The position numbers and the translations under genes are program-made. From Streptomyces cathayae (GTDB lineage Bacteria > Actinomycetota > Actinomycetes > Streptomycetales > Streptomycetaceae), in assembly GCF_029760955.1 (NCBI RefSeq), contig NZ_CP121682.1, positions 868,001-932,000 on the forward strand: a stretch of DNA of 64,000 bases, in the 5' to 3' direction. The notes under the pieces are model-generated. The model was not told where the DNA came from and did no database searches. It worked only from the letters and a program-made list of their open reading frames with translations. Shown here piece after piece: positions 1 through 8,843 of this stretch (positions within the stretch are counted from its first letter, which is position 1; every line of letters begins with the position of its first letter).

Positions 1-2
1 CC

Positions 3-716
3 GTGGAGGAGCTGGAGGCGCTGGGGTACCGGGCGTGCTTCAAGCCCGCCTCCGGCGCGGGCGGTGTGGGCTTCCGGGTGATCACCCGTGCCCCCTTCGG
101 CCTCGGGCAGCTGAGCGGTTTCCCCAGCTCGCAGGTGCCGCTCGATCTGGTGGTGGCGGCGGTGCGGCAGGCGGAGAAGCCGGTGGACTGGCTGGTGATG
201 CCGGTGCTCGAGGAGCCGGAGGTGTCGGTGGACTGCCTCACCGGGACGGACAACCGGGTCCGGCTGTCCGTCGGCCGCACCAAGAACGGCCGCCGCAGGG
301 GGTTCACCCTGCACGAGCGGTGGCTGGAGCCGGCCCGGCGGATCGCGGAGGGTTTCGGCCTGCACCACCTGTCCAACATCCAGTTCCGGATGTTCGGCGA
401 ACAGCCGGTGCTGATGGACGTCAACACCCGCCCGGCCGGTGGCCTGCACCAGCTGTCGCTGTGCGGGGTGAACGCGCCGTGGGCCGCCGTGCGGCTGGCG
501 CTCGGCGAGGACCCGGGCGAGATCTCCCCGCCGTTCCTGGGCCAGGACTACTCGGTGGTGTCCGGCCCGCGTCCGCTGCGTCCCGTGTCGGCGCCGCAGC
601 GGCTCCCCGACCTGCCCGCGGAGCTGCCCGCGCCCGCGCTGAGCGGTGTGCCGGCCGCGGCGGTGGCCGGGGACGCCGTGGCCGGTGGCCCGGCCTGGGG
701 CCCGGGCCACCGGTAG
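3..716 (+). CDS. ATP-grasp family protein, C-terminal part (5' end outside window)
   Basis: The visible 237 residues are the C-terminal half of an ATP-grasp ligase-type enzyme. Near the start, FKPASGAGGVGF (residues 13-24) resembles the lysine plus glycine-rich ATP-binding strand and loop. The acidic segment EVSVD lies at about 73-77. D139-x-N141-x-R143 followed by PAGG is the usual Mg-binding end of the fold. An ATP-grasp protein is normally 300-450 residues, so the pre-ATP-grasp domain lies to the left of the window. The first in-frame GTG at base 3 is probably internal, not the true start. The last 40 residues are Ala/Pro-rich and look disordered. Substrate is unknown. Confidence 0.7.
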   Translation: MEELEALGYRACFKPASGAGGVGFRVITRAPFGLGQLSGFPSSQVPLDLVVAAVRQAEKPVDWLVMPVLEEPEVSVDCLTGTDNRVRLSVGRTKNGRRRGFTLHERWLEPARRIAEGFGLHHLSNIQFRMFGEQPVLMDVNTRPAGGLHQLSLCGVNAPWAAVRLALGEDPGEISPPFLGQDYSVVSGPRPLRPVSAPQRLPDLPAELPAPALSGVPAAAVAGDAVAGGPAWGPGHR

Positions 717-780
717 GGTCGGCCGGCCGGCGTCACGGGTGGGGCGACCGGCTGCCCCGGTGCACACGGTGCGCGGGCGG

Positions 781-3700
781 TCAGTCCCGGTTCCGGTTCC
801 GGTTCCGGTCCACCGCCAGCCGCAGGGTCAGCACCTGGAACGGACGCAGGGCCACGGGCACGCTGTCGCCGTCGGTGTCCGCCGGTTCCAGCGGCCGCTC
901 CAGCAGGTCGGTCACCTGGGCCCCGCCGAGGGGGAAGCCGGTGCGCAGGGTGCCGGTGGCGCGTCCGCCGCGGGATTCGTAGAGGCGGACGACGACATCG
1001 CCGGAGGCGTCGTCGGCGAGCTTGACCGCCTCGACGGTCACGCCCTCGCCGTCCACCGAGACCACCGGGTCCGGTGCGCCCGCCGCCCGGGCCACGCGCA
1101 ACGGCAGGTTGAGCGCGTAGCCCTCCGCGACGGCGTCCTCGATGCGCGCGCCGGGCAGCAGCGCGTAGGTGAAGCGGTGCGTGCCCTGGTCGGCCCCGGG
1201 GTCCGGGATCCGCGGGGCGCGCACCAGGCTGAGGCGGACCGTCGTGGTCGTGCCCCCGTCGTCGCGGACCGTGCGGGTCACGTCGTGGCCGTAGGTCGAG
1301 TCGCTCAGGACGGCGACGCCGTAGCCGGGTTCGCCGAGGTGCACCCAGCGGTGGCCGGAGACCTCGAAACGGGCCGCCTCCCAGCTGGTGTTGGTGTGGG
1401 TGGGGCGCTGGACGTGACCGAACTGGATCTCCGCGGAGGAGTGCGGGGCCCGGATGTCGACCGGGAAGCCGGCCTTGAGGATCTTCTCGGCCTCGTGCCA
1501 GTCGATCTCGGTCTCGAAGTCGATCCGGGGGCTGCCGGCGCGCAGGGTGATCGTCTGGGTGATCCGTGAGCCGTTGCCGAAGGCGCGCTCCACCCGCACC
1601 GCGCAGGCCAGCGGGTCCCGGGCGACGACGGTGACGGAGCCGGCGGCGGGCAGCTCGGTGAACCGGTTCCGGTAGTGCTGGTCGATGTCCCAGGCGTCCC
1701 AGTGGTTGGGGAGGTCCGTGTGCAGCCGGAGCAGGTTGCCCGGACCGGCCAGCACCTCGCGGTCCGCGCGGAGGTCCCGGACGGACGCCAGTGTGCCGTC
1801 GTCCGCCAGCCGGACCCGCACCGTCCCGTTGTCGAGCACCCGTTCCGTGACGGTCACCGGCTGAGGGCGGGGGGAGCCGGCCGGTGCCGCCAGGGGTGCG
1901 CTGCCGTTCGCGGGCACGGTCGTCCACACCGGCGCTCCCCCGGGTGTCCGGACCACCTCGGCGCGGTCGTACGGGCTGGTGTTGAACACCCGGGGGCCGG
2001 GGCCCTCCCCGAGGGCGGTGATCGCCTCCCCGGTCAGTGCCTCCAGCTCCGCTGCGACCCTGGCGTACTCCGCCTCCGCCTCCCGGTGCACCCAGGCGAT
2101 GGACGAGCCGGGCAGGATGTCGTGGAACTGGTGCAGCAGGACCGTCTTCCACAGCCGGTCGAGCGCGTCGTACGGGTAGAGATAGGTCTGCGCGTGCAGT
2201 GCCGCCGTGGTGGCCCACAACTCGGCCTCGCGCAGCAGGTGTTCGCTGCGCCGGTTGCCCTGTTTGGTGCGGGCCTGGCTGGTGTAGGTGGCGCGGTGCA
2301 GTTCCAGGTAGAGCTCGCCGTTCCAGACCGGGGCGTCGGGGTACTCCTCGCGGGCCTTGGCGAAGAAGGCGTCGGGGTGTTCGACGACGACCTTCGGGGA
2401 GCCCTCCAGGTCGGCCAGCCGGCGGGCCCGTTCCATGTGCTCGCGGGTGGGGCCGCCGCCGCCGTCGCCCCAGCCGAACGGTGCGAGCGAGCGGGTACCG
2501 CCGCCCTTCTCCCGGTAGTTGCGCACGGCGCGGGCCATCTCCTCACCGGTGAGGGCCGCGTTGTAGGTGTCGACCGGCGGGAAGTGGGTGAAGATGCGGG
2601 TGCCGTCGATGCCCTCCCACCAGAAGGTGTGGTGCGGGAACCTGTTGGTCTGGTTCCAGGAGATCTTCTGGGTGAGGAACCACTCGTTGCCGGCGAGCTT
2701 GGCCAGTTGCGGGTAGGCGGCGCTGTAGCCGAAGGAGTCGGGCAGCCAGACGCCCTTGGTCTCGATGCCGAAGTGCTCGAGGAAGAACCTTTTGCCGTGG
2801 ACCAGTTGGCGGGCGAGGGCCTCGCCGCCGGGCAGATTGCCGTCGGCCTCCACCCACATGCCGCCGACCGGCGCCCACTGGCCCTTGCCGACGGCCTTCT
2901 TGATCCCCTCCCACACCTGCGGGTGGTGGTCGCGCACCCACGCGTACTGCTGGGCCTGCGAGCAGGCGAAGACGAAGTCGTCGTACTCCTCGGCGAGCGC
3001 GGTGGCGTTGGAGAAGGTGCGGGACGTCTTGCGCCGGGTCTCGCGCAGCGGCCACAGCCAGGCGGAGTCGATGTGGGCGTGCCCGACGCCGGAGACGGTG
3101 TGTGCGCTGGCGTGCGCGGGCCTGGCGAGGACGGGGGCGAGGGCCGCGCGGGCGGCGGGGGCGCTGCCGGAGACGTCGTCGAGGTCGAGGGCGTCCATGG
3201 CCCGGTCCAGGGCGTGCGCGATCTCGTGCCGGCGCGGCTCGTGTCCGCCCAGTTCGGCCATGAGTTCGCGCAGCACGCACAGGTCGAGGTCGAGGTGCCA
3301 GACCGGTTCGTCGAGGACGGCGAGATCGGCTCCGTGGAACACGTACAGCGGGGTGTCGCCCGCCGTGTGCCGGTCGCCGAGCGGGGTCGGGCGGGCGAAG
3401 CCGTCGGCGAGGATGTCGGGGTTGGAGGCCGCCTCGACCAGGTAGTCGATCTCCTCGCCGCCCGCGGCCCGGCGGGCGACCGGGACGTACCGGTTGAGCG
3501 GGTTGACCGCCTTCAGCGGGGTGCCGTCGGTCAGGTGCACCAGGGCTTCGGCCTGGAAGCCCGGTCCGGCGCCGGTGAAGCCGAGGTCGATGACCGCCTC
3601 GACGCGCCGGCCGGCCCAGGCGGCGGGGACCCGCCCGCGCATCCGGAACCAGGTGGTGCCCCAGGGCGGGCCCCACGGGGTGTTCCTGGCGAAGGGCTCG

Positions 3701-3858
3701 TAGGGGGCGGCCGCGGCCTCTGCGAAGGGGACCGGCTCGCCCGGCGCGTGCCAGGCCTCGACGGTGAGCGGGACGGTCGCGGCGTAGACCGCGGGCTTGA
3801 CGCGCTGGGTGTGGACGCGTTCGACGCGGCCCTCGATCCGATGGCGTTCGTCATGCAT
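781..3858 (-). CDS. Alpha-mannosidase, glycoside hydrolase family 38
   Basis: This 1025-residue protein is a full-length GH38 exo-alpha-mannosidase. An N-terminal beta domain (about 1-250) precedes the catalytic barrel. The zinc-binding motif HAHID is at 260-264. WLPDSFGY at 371-378 contains the predicted nucleophile Asp374. C-terminal beta-sandwich domains follow. No signal peptide is seen, so it should act inside the cell on imported mannosides. The ATG has a GGAG box about 8 bases upstream. It begins 20 bases after the GH4 gene and is surely co-transcribed with it. The C-terminus is a short Asn-Arg repeat encoded by a small tandem repeat. Confidence 0.93.
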   Translation of the reverse strand: MHDERHRIEGRVERVHTQRVKPAVYAATVPLTVEAWHAPGEPVPFAEAAAAPYEPFARNTPWGPPWGTTWFRMRGRVPAAWAGRRVEAVIDLGFTGAGPGFQAEALVHLTDGTPLKAVNPLNRYVPVARRAAGGEEIDYLVEAASNPDILADGFARPTPLGDRHTAGDTPLYVFHGADLAVLDEPVWHLDLDLCVLRELMAELGGHEPRRHEIAHALDRAMDALDLDDVSGSAPAARAALAPVLARPAHASAHTVSGVGHAHIDSAWLWPLRETRRKTSRTFSNATALAEEYDDFVFACSQAQQYAWVRDHHPQVWEGIKKAVGKGQWAPVGGMWVEADGNLPGGEALARQLVHGKRFFLEHFGIETKGVWLPDSFGYSAAYPQLAKLAGNEWFLTQKISWNQTNRFPHHTFWWEGIDGTRIFTHFPPVDTYNAALTGEEMARAVRNYREKGGGTRSLAPFGWGDGGGGPTREHMERARRLADLEGSPKVVVEHPDAFFAKAREEYPDAPVWNGELYLELHRATYTSQARTKQGNRRSEHLLREAELWATTAALHAQTYLYPYDALDRLWKTVLLHQFHDILPGSSIAWVHREAEAEYARVAAELEALTGEAITALGEGPGPRVFNTSPYDRAEVVRTPGGAPVWTTVPANGSAPLAAPAGSPRPQPVTVTERVLDNGTVRVRLADDGTLASVRDLRADREVLAGPGNLLRLHTDLPNHWDAWDIDQHYRNRFTELPAAGSVTVVARDPLACAVRVERAFGNGSRITQTITLRAGSPRIDFETEIDWHEAEKILKAGFPVDIRAPHSSAEIQFGHVQRPTHTNTSWEAARFEVSGHRWVHLGEPGYGVAVLSDSTYGHDVTRTVRDDGGTTTTVRLSLVRAPRIPDPGADQGTHRFTYALLPGARIEDAVAEGYALNLPLRVARAAGAPDPVVSVDGEGVTVEAVKLADDASGDVVVRLYESRGGRATGTLRTGFPLGGAQVTDLLERPLEPADTDGDSVPVALRPFQVLTLRLAVDRNRNRNRD

Positions 3859-3878
3859 GAAGTGCTCTCCTCACAGGG

Positions 3879-5225
3879 CTACTTGAGGTGGGCGAGGCCG
3901 GGATGGACAGCGGTGTAGCCCTCGACGAGGCGGCGGGCCACGTTCACGGAGTCGACGAGCGGGTGGAGGGCGAAGGCCTTGACCGCCCGGGCGCGGGAGC
4001 CGGACTCGGTGGCCTGGAGCACCTCGCGCTCGACCGCCTTGACCGCGCAGACCAGGCCGGTGGCGTGGCCCGGCAGCGGGTCGACGGAGACGGGGTGCGC
4101 GCCGCCGGCGTCGACGAGGCACGGGACTTCGATGACGGCTTCCGTGTCGAGTGCCGAAAGGGTGCTGCGGTTGCGGACGTTGAGGATCAGGGTGGTCCGT
4201 TCGTCGCGGGCGACGGCCCGCATCAGTGCGAGGGCCACCTTCTCGTAGCCGCCGGACAGGTCGTCCTCGTCGCGGTCTCCGGCGCCGGCGGTCTCGCGGT
4301 TCTCCGCCATGTAGGTGGCCTCGCGTTCGGCGCGGGTGCGGTTCCAGGTGTCCAGAGCGGGGGTGCCGGTGGCGTCGGGGTCGCTCACCTGCGCGTAGAA
4401 GCGGGCCTGCTGGTCGTGGAGGAAGGCGCCGCGGGTCTTCTCCGCCTGCCGGTAGGCGCGTACGGTCTCCCGGTTGAAGTAGTAGTAGTGCAGGTACTCG
4501 TTGGGGATCGCGCCGAGGGACTGGAGCCAGTCGGCGCCGAAGAGCCTGCCCTCCTCGAAGGAGCCGAGCAGGTGGTGGTCGGCGAGCAGGCGCGGGAGTT
4601 CGTCGCGGCCCTTGACCCGCAGGCCGCGCACCCAGCCGAGGTGGTTGAGGCCGACGTAGTCGATCCACGCCTCCCGCGGGTCCGCGCCGAGCACCCGGGC
4701 GACGCGGCGGCCGAGGCCGACCGGCGAGTCGCAGATGCCGATGACGCGGTCGCCGAGATGGCGGGACATGGCCTCGGTGACCAGGCCCGCCGGGTTGGTG
4801 AAGTTGATGACCCAGGCGTCGGGGGCGAGGCGGGCCACCCGGCGGGCGATGTCGACGGCGACGGGGACGGTGCGCAGTCCGTAGGCGATGCCGCCCGCGC
4901 CGACCGTCTCCTGCCCGAGGACGCCCTCGGCGAGCGCGACCCGTTCGTCGTGCGCGCGGCCCTCGAGGCCGCCGACCCGGATCGCGGAGAAGACGAAGTC
5001 GGCGCCGCGCAGGGCGTCGTCCAGATCGGTGGTGGTGGTCACCTCGGGGGCGTCGGGCACCCCGGCCGCCTGGTCGGCCAGCACCCGGGCGATCGCGTAC
5101 AGCCGGCGGTCGTCCACGTCGTGGAGGACGACCCGGGTCACCCGCCCCTCGGCGTGGTCCTCGAGGAGCGCGCCGTACACCAGCGGTACCCGGAATCCTC
5201 CGCCGCCCAGAATCGTCAGTTTCAC
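3879..5225 (-). CDS. 6-phospho-beta-glucosidase-like, glycoside hydrolase family 4
   Basis: GH4 enzymes cleave glycosides by an NAD- and Mn-dependent redox mechanism. This 448-residue protein has the NAD-binding glycine loop (GGGGFR, 7-12), the NFTNPAG motif (141-147), CDSP with metal ligand Cys165, and NHLGW with metal ligand His195. This matches the 6-phospho-beta-glucosidase branch. The exact sugar cannot be decided from sequence, and several Streptomyces GH4 proteins act on unphosphorylated substrates. The start is GTG at 5225 with an AAGGG box upstream. It is the first gene of the GH4-GH38 operon and is divergent from the beta-glucanase gene, so both transcription units may answer to the shared operator. 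Confidence 0.88.
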   Translation of the reverse strand: MKLTILGGGGFRVPLVYGALLEDHAEGRVTRVVLHDVDDRRLYAIARVLADQAAGVPDAPEVTTTTDLDDALRGADFVFSAIRVGGLEGRAHDERVALAEGVLGQETVGAGGIAYGLRTVPVAVDIARRVARLAPDAWVINFTNPAGLVTEAMSRHLGDRVIGICDSPVGLGRRVARVLGADPREAWIDYVGLNHLGWVRGLRVKGRDELPRLLADHHLLGSFEEGRLFGADWLQSLGAIPNEYLHYYYFNRETVRAYRQAEKTRGAFLHDQQARFYAQVSDPDATGTPALDTWNRTRAEREATYMAENRETAGAGDRDEDDLSGGYEKVALALMRAVARDERTTLILNVRNRSTLSALDTEAVIEVPCLVDAGGAHPVSVDPLPGHATGLVCAVKAVEREVLQATESGSRARAVKAFALHPLVDSVNVARRLVEGYTAVHPGLAHLK

Positions 5226-5419
5226 GTCTGCACCCTTCCCGCCTCGGCGTCACCGATGCCGTTGACACCCTCGACACCAGCATGTCCGGCCAAGGGGGGC
5301 GGAGCGAGCACCGGGGTACGGACCGTCCGCGCACCGGCGACGTGGCGCGGTTGCACCCGTTCGCGTCGATTCACGGGATGAACTCTCCCCGCCCGGAAGG
5401 ACTTTCTCGGTTACACCTC

Positions 5420-5473
5420 TTGACGGCCACAGGGCCGCAGAGCACATTGGCGACACTCTGAGAGCGCTCTCAG
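5420..5473 (+). promoter_or_regulatory. Divergent promoter region with LacI-family operator palindrome
   Basis: The 371-base gap between the GH4 operon and the beta-glucanase gene holds a perfect 16-bp palindrome, CTGAGAGCGCTCTCAG, at 5458-5473. It has the central GCGC of LacI-family operators and is close to the CebR-type box TGGGAGCGCTCCCA of Streptomyces. A TTGACG (5420-5425) with a weak CACATT (5443-5448) 17 bases on could be the rightward promoter. The palindrome would then cover the transcription start, a typical repressor position. No LacI gene is present in the window, so the regulator is elsewhere. The rest of the gap holds short CCGCATCC-type repeats and nothing else recognisable. 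Confidence 0.65.
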
Positions 5474-5596
5474 AACCATCGGGCCGAGCTCTCCGAGCAC
5501 TCCCCCGTGCATCCGTATCCGTATCCACCTCCGCATCCACCTCCGCATCCGTTCTCACCTCCGCGTCCGTCTCCACATCCGAGAGGCAGCCCCCAC

Positions 5597-7012
5597 ATGA
5601 GTGACACCTCCGGCACCCCCCGCAGCTTCCGGCCCCTCCGCAGACCCCGCCCGCTGCGGCGGGCGCTGCTCGCCGTCGTCGGCACCCTCGGGCTCACCGC
5701 GGCCGCCGTCACGGCCGCCGTCCCGTCGGCGAGCGCCGCCGCCCCGCCCCCGCCGTCGGGCTGGAGCCAGCTCTTCGTCGACGACTTCAACGGCGCCGCG
5801 GGCAGCGGGATCAACACCGCCGACTGGCGGTACGCGACCGGCAGGGGATACCCGGGCGGCCCCGCCAACTGGGGTACCGGCGAGATCGAGACGATGACGT
5901 CGAACCCGGAGAACGTCTTCCTCGACGGCAACGGCAACCTCCGTATCACCCCGCGACGGGACGCCTCCGGCAACTGGACCTCGGGCCGCGTCGAGACCAA
6001 CCGTGCCGACTTCCAGCCGCCCGCCGGGGGCACGCTGCGCGTCGAGAGCCGCATCCAGGTGCCGAACGTGACCGGCGCCGCCGCCAAGGGCTACTGGCCG
6101 GCGTTCTGGATGCTGGGCGCGCCCTACCGGGGCAACTACTGGAACTGGCCGTCCGTGGGCGAGCTCGACATCATGGAGAACACCCAGGGCAACAACACCG
6201 TCTTCGCCACGATGCACTGCGGCACCGCACCCGGCGGGCCGTGCGACGAGAACAGCGGCATCGGCGGTTCGACCACCTGTCAGGGCACGACCTGCCAGGC
6301 CGGCTTCCACACCTACCGGCTGGAGTGGGACCGCTCCTCGAGCGTGGAGCAGATCCGCTTCTACCTCGACGGAAACAACTTCCACACCGTGCGGGAGAAC
6401 CAGGTCGACGCGACGACCTGGAGGAACGCCACCGACCACGGCTTCTTCGTCATCCTCAACGTGGCGATGGGCGGCGGCTTCCCCGACGCCTTCGGCGGCG
6501 GCCCGGACGGCGGTACCCAGCCCGGCCACTCGATGCTCGTCGACTACGTCCAGGTGCTCAGTTCCGGCGGCGGTGGCACCACGCCCCCGCCGGCCGGCAA
6601 CCGGGACGCCTACGGCACCCTCCAGGCCGAGTCCTTCGACGCCCAGTCCGGCACGATGACGGAGACCACCTCGGACTCCGGCGGCGGCCAGAACGTGGGG
6701 GCGCTGGCGGGCGGTGACTGGCTGCAGTACAAGGGCGTCGACTTCGGCTCCTCCGCGGCCCGGCAGTTCTCCGCCCGGGTGGCGAGCGGCGCGCCGGCCG
6801 GGGTCAGCGGTCTGGTCGAGGTACGTCTGGACAGCCGGGGCAACGCGCCCATCGGGAGTTTCGCGGTGGGCAACACGGGCGGCTGGCAGTCGTGGCGGAC
6901 GATCCCGGCGAACATCACCTCCGTGACGGGCACGCACGACGTGTATCTGACCTTCACCAGCGGCCAGCCGCAGGACTTCGTGAACGTCAACTGGTTCACC
7001 TTCAGCCGCTGA
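5597..7012 (+). CDS. Secreted GH16 endo-beta-1,3-glucanase (laminarinase) with CBM6
   Basis: A 471-residue secreted enzyme. Residues 1-48 form a long arginine-rich signal peptide ending ASAAA. A GH16 domain covers about 55-320 with the catalytic signature GELDIMEN at 188-195 (nucleophile E189, acid/base E194). After a Gly/Thr/Pro linker, about 345-471 form a family 6 carbohydrate-binding module (LQAESFD, GDWLQYKGVDFG and the final VNVNWFTFS). It should degrade extracellular beta-1,3-glucans such as laminarin, fungal wall glucan or callose. The ATG at 5597 was chosen because it follows GAGAGG and starts a proper signal peptide; an upstream in-frame ATG would add an implausible His/Pro-rich tail. 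It is divergent from the GH4-GH38 operon across a LacI-type operator. Confidence 0.93.
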   Translation: MSDTSGTPRSFRPLRRPRPLRRALLAVVGTLGLTAAAVTAAVPSASAAAPPPPSGWSQLFVDDFNGAAGSGINTADWRYATGRGYPGGPANWGTGEIETMTSNPENVFLDGNGNLRITPRRDASGNWTSGRVETNRADFQPPAGGTLRVESRIQVPNVTGAAAKGYWPAFWMLGAPYRGNYWNWPSVGELDIMENTQGNNTVFATMHCGTAPGGPCDENSGIGGSTTCQGTTCQAGFHTYRLEWDRSSSVEQIRFYLDGNNFHTVRENQVDATTWRNATDHGFFVILNVAMGGGFPDAFGGGPDGGTQPGHSMLVDYVQVLSSGGGGTTPPPAGNRDAYGTLQAESFDAQSGTMTETTSDSGGGQNVGALAGGDWLQYKGVDFGSSAARQFSARVASGAPAGVSGLVEVRLDSRGNAPIGSFAVGNTGGWQSWRTIPANITSVTGTHDVYLTFTSGQPQDFVNVNWFTFSR

Positions 7013-7020
7013 CCACCCAC

Positions 7021-7057
7021 GGTGAGGGGGTCCCCCGTACTCGGGGACCCCCTCACC
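7021..7057 (+). terminator. Strong hairpin terminator after the beta-glucanase gene
   Basis: A perfect 15-bp stem (7021-7035 with 7043-7057) and 7-base loop start 8 bases after the stop codon. There is no T-run, as is common in Streptomyces. Confidence 0.8.
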
Positions 7058-7114
7058 CATGCGGTCGGCCACCGGGAACCAGCGCCTCGAGGCGTCCCTC
7101 CACCTGAAACGTCA

Positions 7115-7148
7115 CACTTTCACCATTGAAGGTGAAGTGACAGTCACT
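7115..7148. promoter_or_regulatory. Two stacked inverted repeats ahead of the zwf remnant
   Basis: TTCACC-N6-GGTGAA (7119-7136) is followed immediately by AGTGACAGTCACT (7136-7148). They sit about 140 bases before the start codon that would have served the decayed zwf. They may be operators of the pentose-phosphate operon. No direct proof is visible, and nothing else recognisable lies between 7058 and 7420. Confidence 0.3.
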
Positions 7149-7421
7149 CCTTCGGACCTAAGGCTCCCCGAGGACCAGCGGGTGAAAAGCACGGGCACGG
7201 GTCCCGCCTGGATCTCTCGGAGGTGAAGGTTCCCGCTTCCCGGGACACCCTGTAGGGGGAAGGCCCTCGACACCAAGGGAGCTGACGCGGAATGACCGAG
7301 GAGACGGGCGAGGCCGAAGGCGGAGGCGAGAACGGGGCCGGGGCCGGCCGGCCCGACCCCCTGCACACCCCCCGCGACCGCCGGCTCCCCCGGATCGCCG
7401 GCTCCTCCCCCGGTCGGCTCC

Positions 7422-7840
7422 GCCCGCCGGGACCGGGCGGGCCAGGGCGTCGCGCAGGCGGTGCGCGACGCGGTCGAGGAGCACCCTCGCACCCCGTTCC
7501 GCGAGCAGGTCCGGCAGTGGCTCGCCGCGGGCACGCGGGGCGTGCCGGGCGACTTCGACGACGACCCCGCGTCCGGGCAACCGCGCACGGCCGTTCCGGC
7601 GAGTCGTTCACCGAGTGCGGCCCAAAGACGTGCGAACGGCTCATCCTGGATGTCCTGCCGGGGGACACCCACCTGTTCCCCCGTCATCAGGAAGTGGAAG
7701 AGTCCTGGAGGATCCTCGACCCGGTCGAGGAGCACCGGGCGTCCCACGGCAGGCCCGCGCGGTACACCTCGGGCAGTCGGGGATCCGCACAAGCCGGCGG
7801 GATGCCCGCACGAGACGGACGGAGCTGGCGCAGGCCATGA
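7422..7840 (+). pseudogene. zwf: Glucose-6-phosphate dehydrogenase remnant with internal deletion and frameshift
   Basis: Two pieces of Zwf are visible in different frames. The first (about 7422-7560) reads SARRDRAGQGVAQAVRDAV then EEHPRTPFREQV and ends GDFDDD, which matches an early region of the enzyme. The second (about 7600-7840) reads SFTECGPKTCERLILDVL, then VEESWRILDP, and ends ARDGRSWRRP with a TGA, the normal C-terminus. Roughly 300 of the usual ~500 residues are missing between them, including most of the active site, so the gene cannot make enzyme. The TGA still overlaps the opcA ATG by four bases, preserving the ancestral zwf-opcA coupling. The breakpoint lies near 7560-7600. Confidence 0.82.
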
Positions 7841-8772
7841 AGATAGACCTCACCGACACCACGGCAAGCGATGTCAACAAGGCGCTGGTGCGGGGCCGCC
7901 GTGCCATCGGCACCCCCGCCGTGGGCATGGTCCTGACGATGGTGATCGTCACGGACGAGGAGAACGCCTACGACTCGATCAAGGCCGCCGAGAAGGCCTC
8001 GCACGAGCACCCCTCGCGCATGCTCGTCGTCATCCGGCGCCACGCCCGCAACTTGCGTGAACGCACCCACCCGCGTCTCGACGCCGAGGTGCGGGTGGGT
8101 TCGGAGGCCGGCGCCGGCGAGACCGTGGTCCTGCGGACCTACGGCGAGGTGTCCGACCACGCCGACTCCGTGGTGCTGCCGCTGCTGCTGCCGGACGCCC
8201 CGGTGGTGGTCTGGTGGCCCGCGGACGGGCCCGAGCACCCGTCGAGGGACCCGCTGGGCGCGCTGGCCCAGCGCAGGATCACCGACCTGTACGCGGTCGA
8301 GCATCCCCTGGAGGTGCTGGCCACCCGGAGTCGCTGCTACGCGCCCGGCGACACCGACCTGGCCTGGACCAGGCTGACGCCGTGGCGGTCCATGCTGGCC
8401 GCCGCGCTGGACCAGACCCGGCTGACGGTGACGTCGGCGGCCGTGGAGAGCGAGGCCGACAATCCGAGCGCGGAGCTGCTGGCGCGCTGGCTGGAGGCCC
8501 GGCTGAAGGTGCCGGTCGAGCGGGTGGAGACGGCCGGCCCGGTGGTCACCGGCGTGCGCCTGGGCACGGTGGACGGCGAGATCGCCATCGACCGCCCGGA
8601 GGGCCCGATGGCCACGCTGTCGCTGCCGGGGCAGCCGTCGCGGCGGCTCGCACTGAAGGTACGTCCCCTCTCCGAGCTGATCGCGGAGGAGCTCAGGCGT
8701 CTCGACGCGGACGAGATGTACGCCGTCGCCCTGCGCGGCGGGGCCACCGGGGAGGTCCCCGCCCATGCCTGA
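7837..8772 (+). CDS. opcA: Glucose-6-phosphate dehydrogenase assembly protein OpcA
   Basis: OpcA is the partner that assembles or activates glucose-6-phosphate dehydrogenase in actinobacteria and cyanobacteria. The 311-residue product starts MKIDLTDTTASDVNKALV and contains the family landmarks LVVIRRHARNL (near 70), LPLLLPDAPVVVWWP (near 110) and DPLGALAQRRITD. It looks intact. The ATG at 7837 overlaps the stop codon of the decayed zwf and has a GGAG box 12-16 bases upstream. It is followed 71 bases later by gnd. Because its partner gene here is broken, OpcA must act on a zwf product encoded elsewhere or be on its way to loss. Confidence 0.92.
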   Translation: MKIDLTDTTASDVNKALVRGRRAIGTPAVGMVLTMVIVTDEENAYDSIKAAEKASHEHPSRMLVVIRRHARNLRERTHPRLDAEVRVGSEAGAGETVVLRTYGEVSDHADSVVLPLLLPDAPVVVWWPADGPEHPSRDPLGALAQRRITDLYAVEHPLEVLATRSRCYAPGDTDLAWTRLTPWRSMLAAALDQTRLTVTSAAVESEADNPSAELLARWLEARLKVPVERVETAGPVVTGVRLGTVDGEIAIDRPEGPMATLSLPGQPSRRLALKVRPLSELIAEELRRLDADEMYAVALRGGATGEVPAHA

Positions 8773-8843
8773 CGCCCCCTCCCCCGCACCGACCCGGCGC
8801 CCCCCGGTGGGCCGCCCTGTCCGAACCCAGGAAGTGAACTGAC

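Noticed and set aside
1675..3918. Long plus-strand open frame (747 codons) across the alpha-mannosidase gene
   Set aside because: It is the antisense shadow of GH38 in high-GC DNA; it is Val/Gly/Arg-rich with no domain, while the minus strand has all GH38 motifs.
5507..5596. Upstream in-frame ATG extending the beta-glucanase by 30 His/Pro residues
   Set aside because: The extension comes from a CCGCATCC-type DNA repeat, lacks a ribosome-binding site and would spoil the signal peptide.
7112..7792. Minus-strand open frame over the zwf remnant
   Set aside because: It is Arg/Pro-rich and without similarity, while the plus strand reads clear Zwf pieces.
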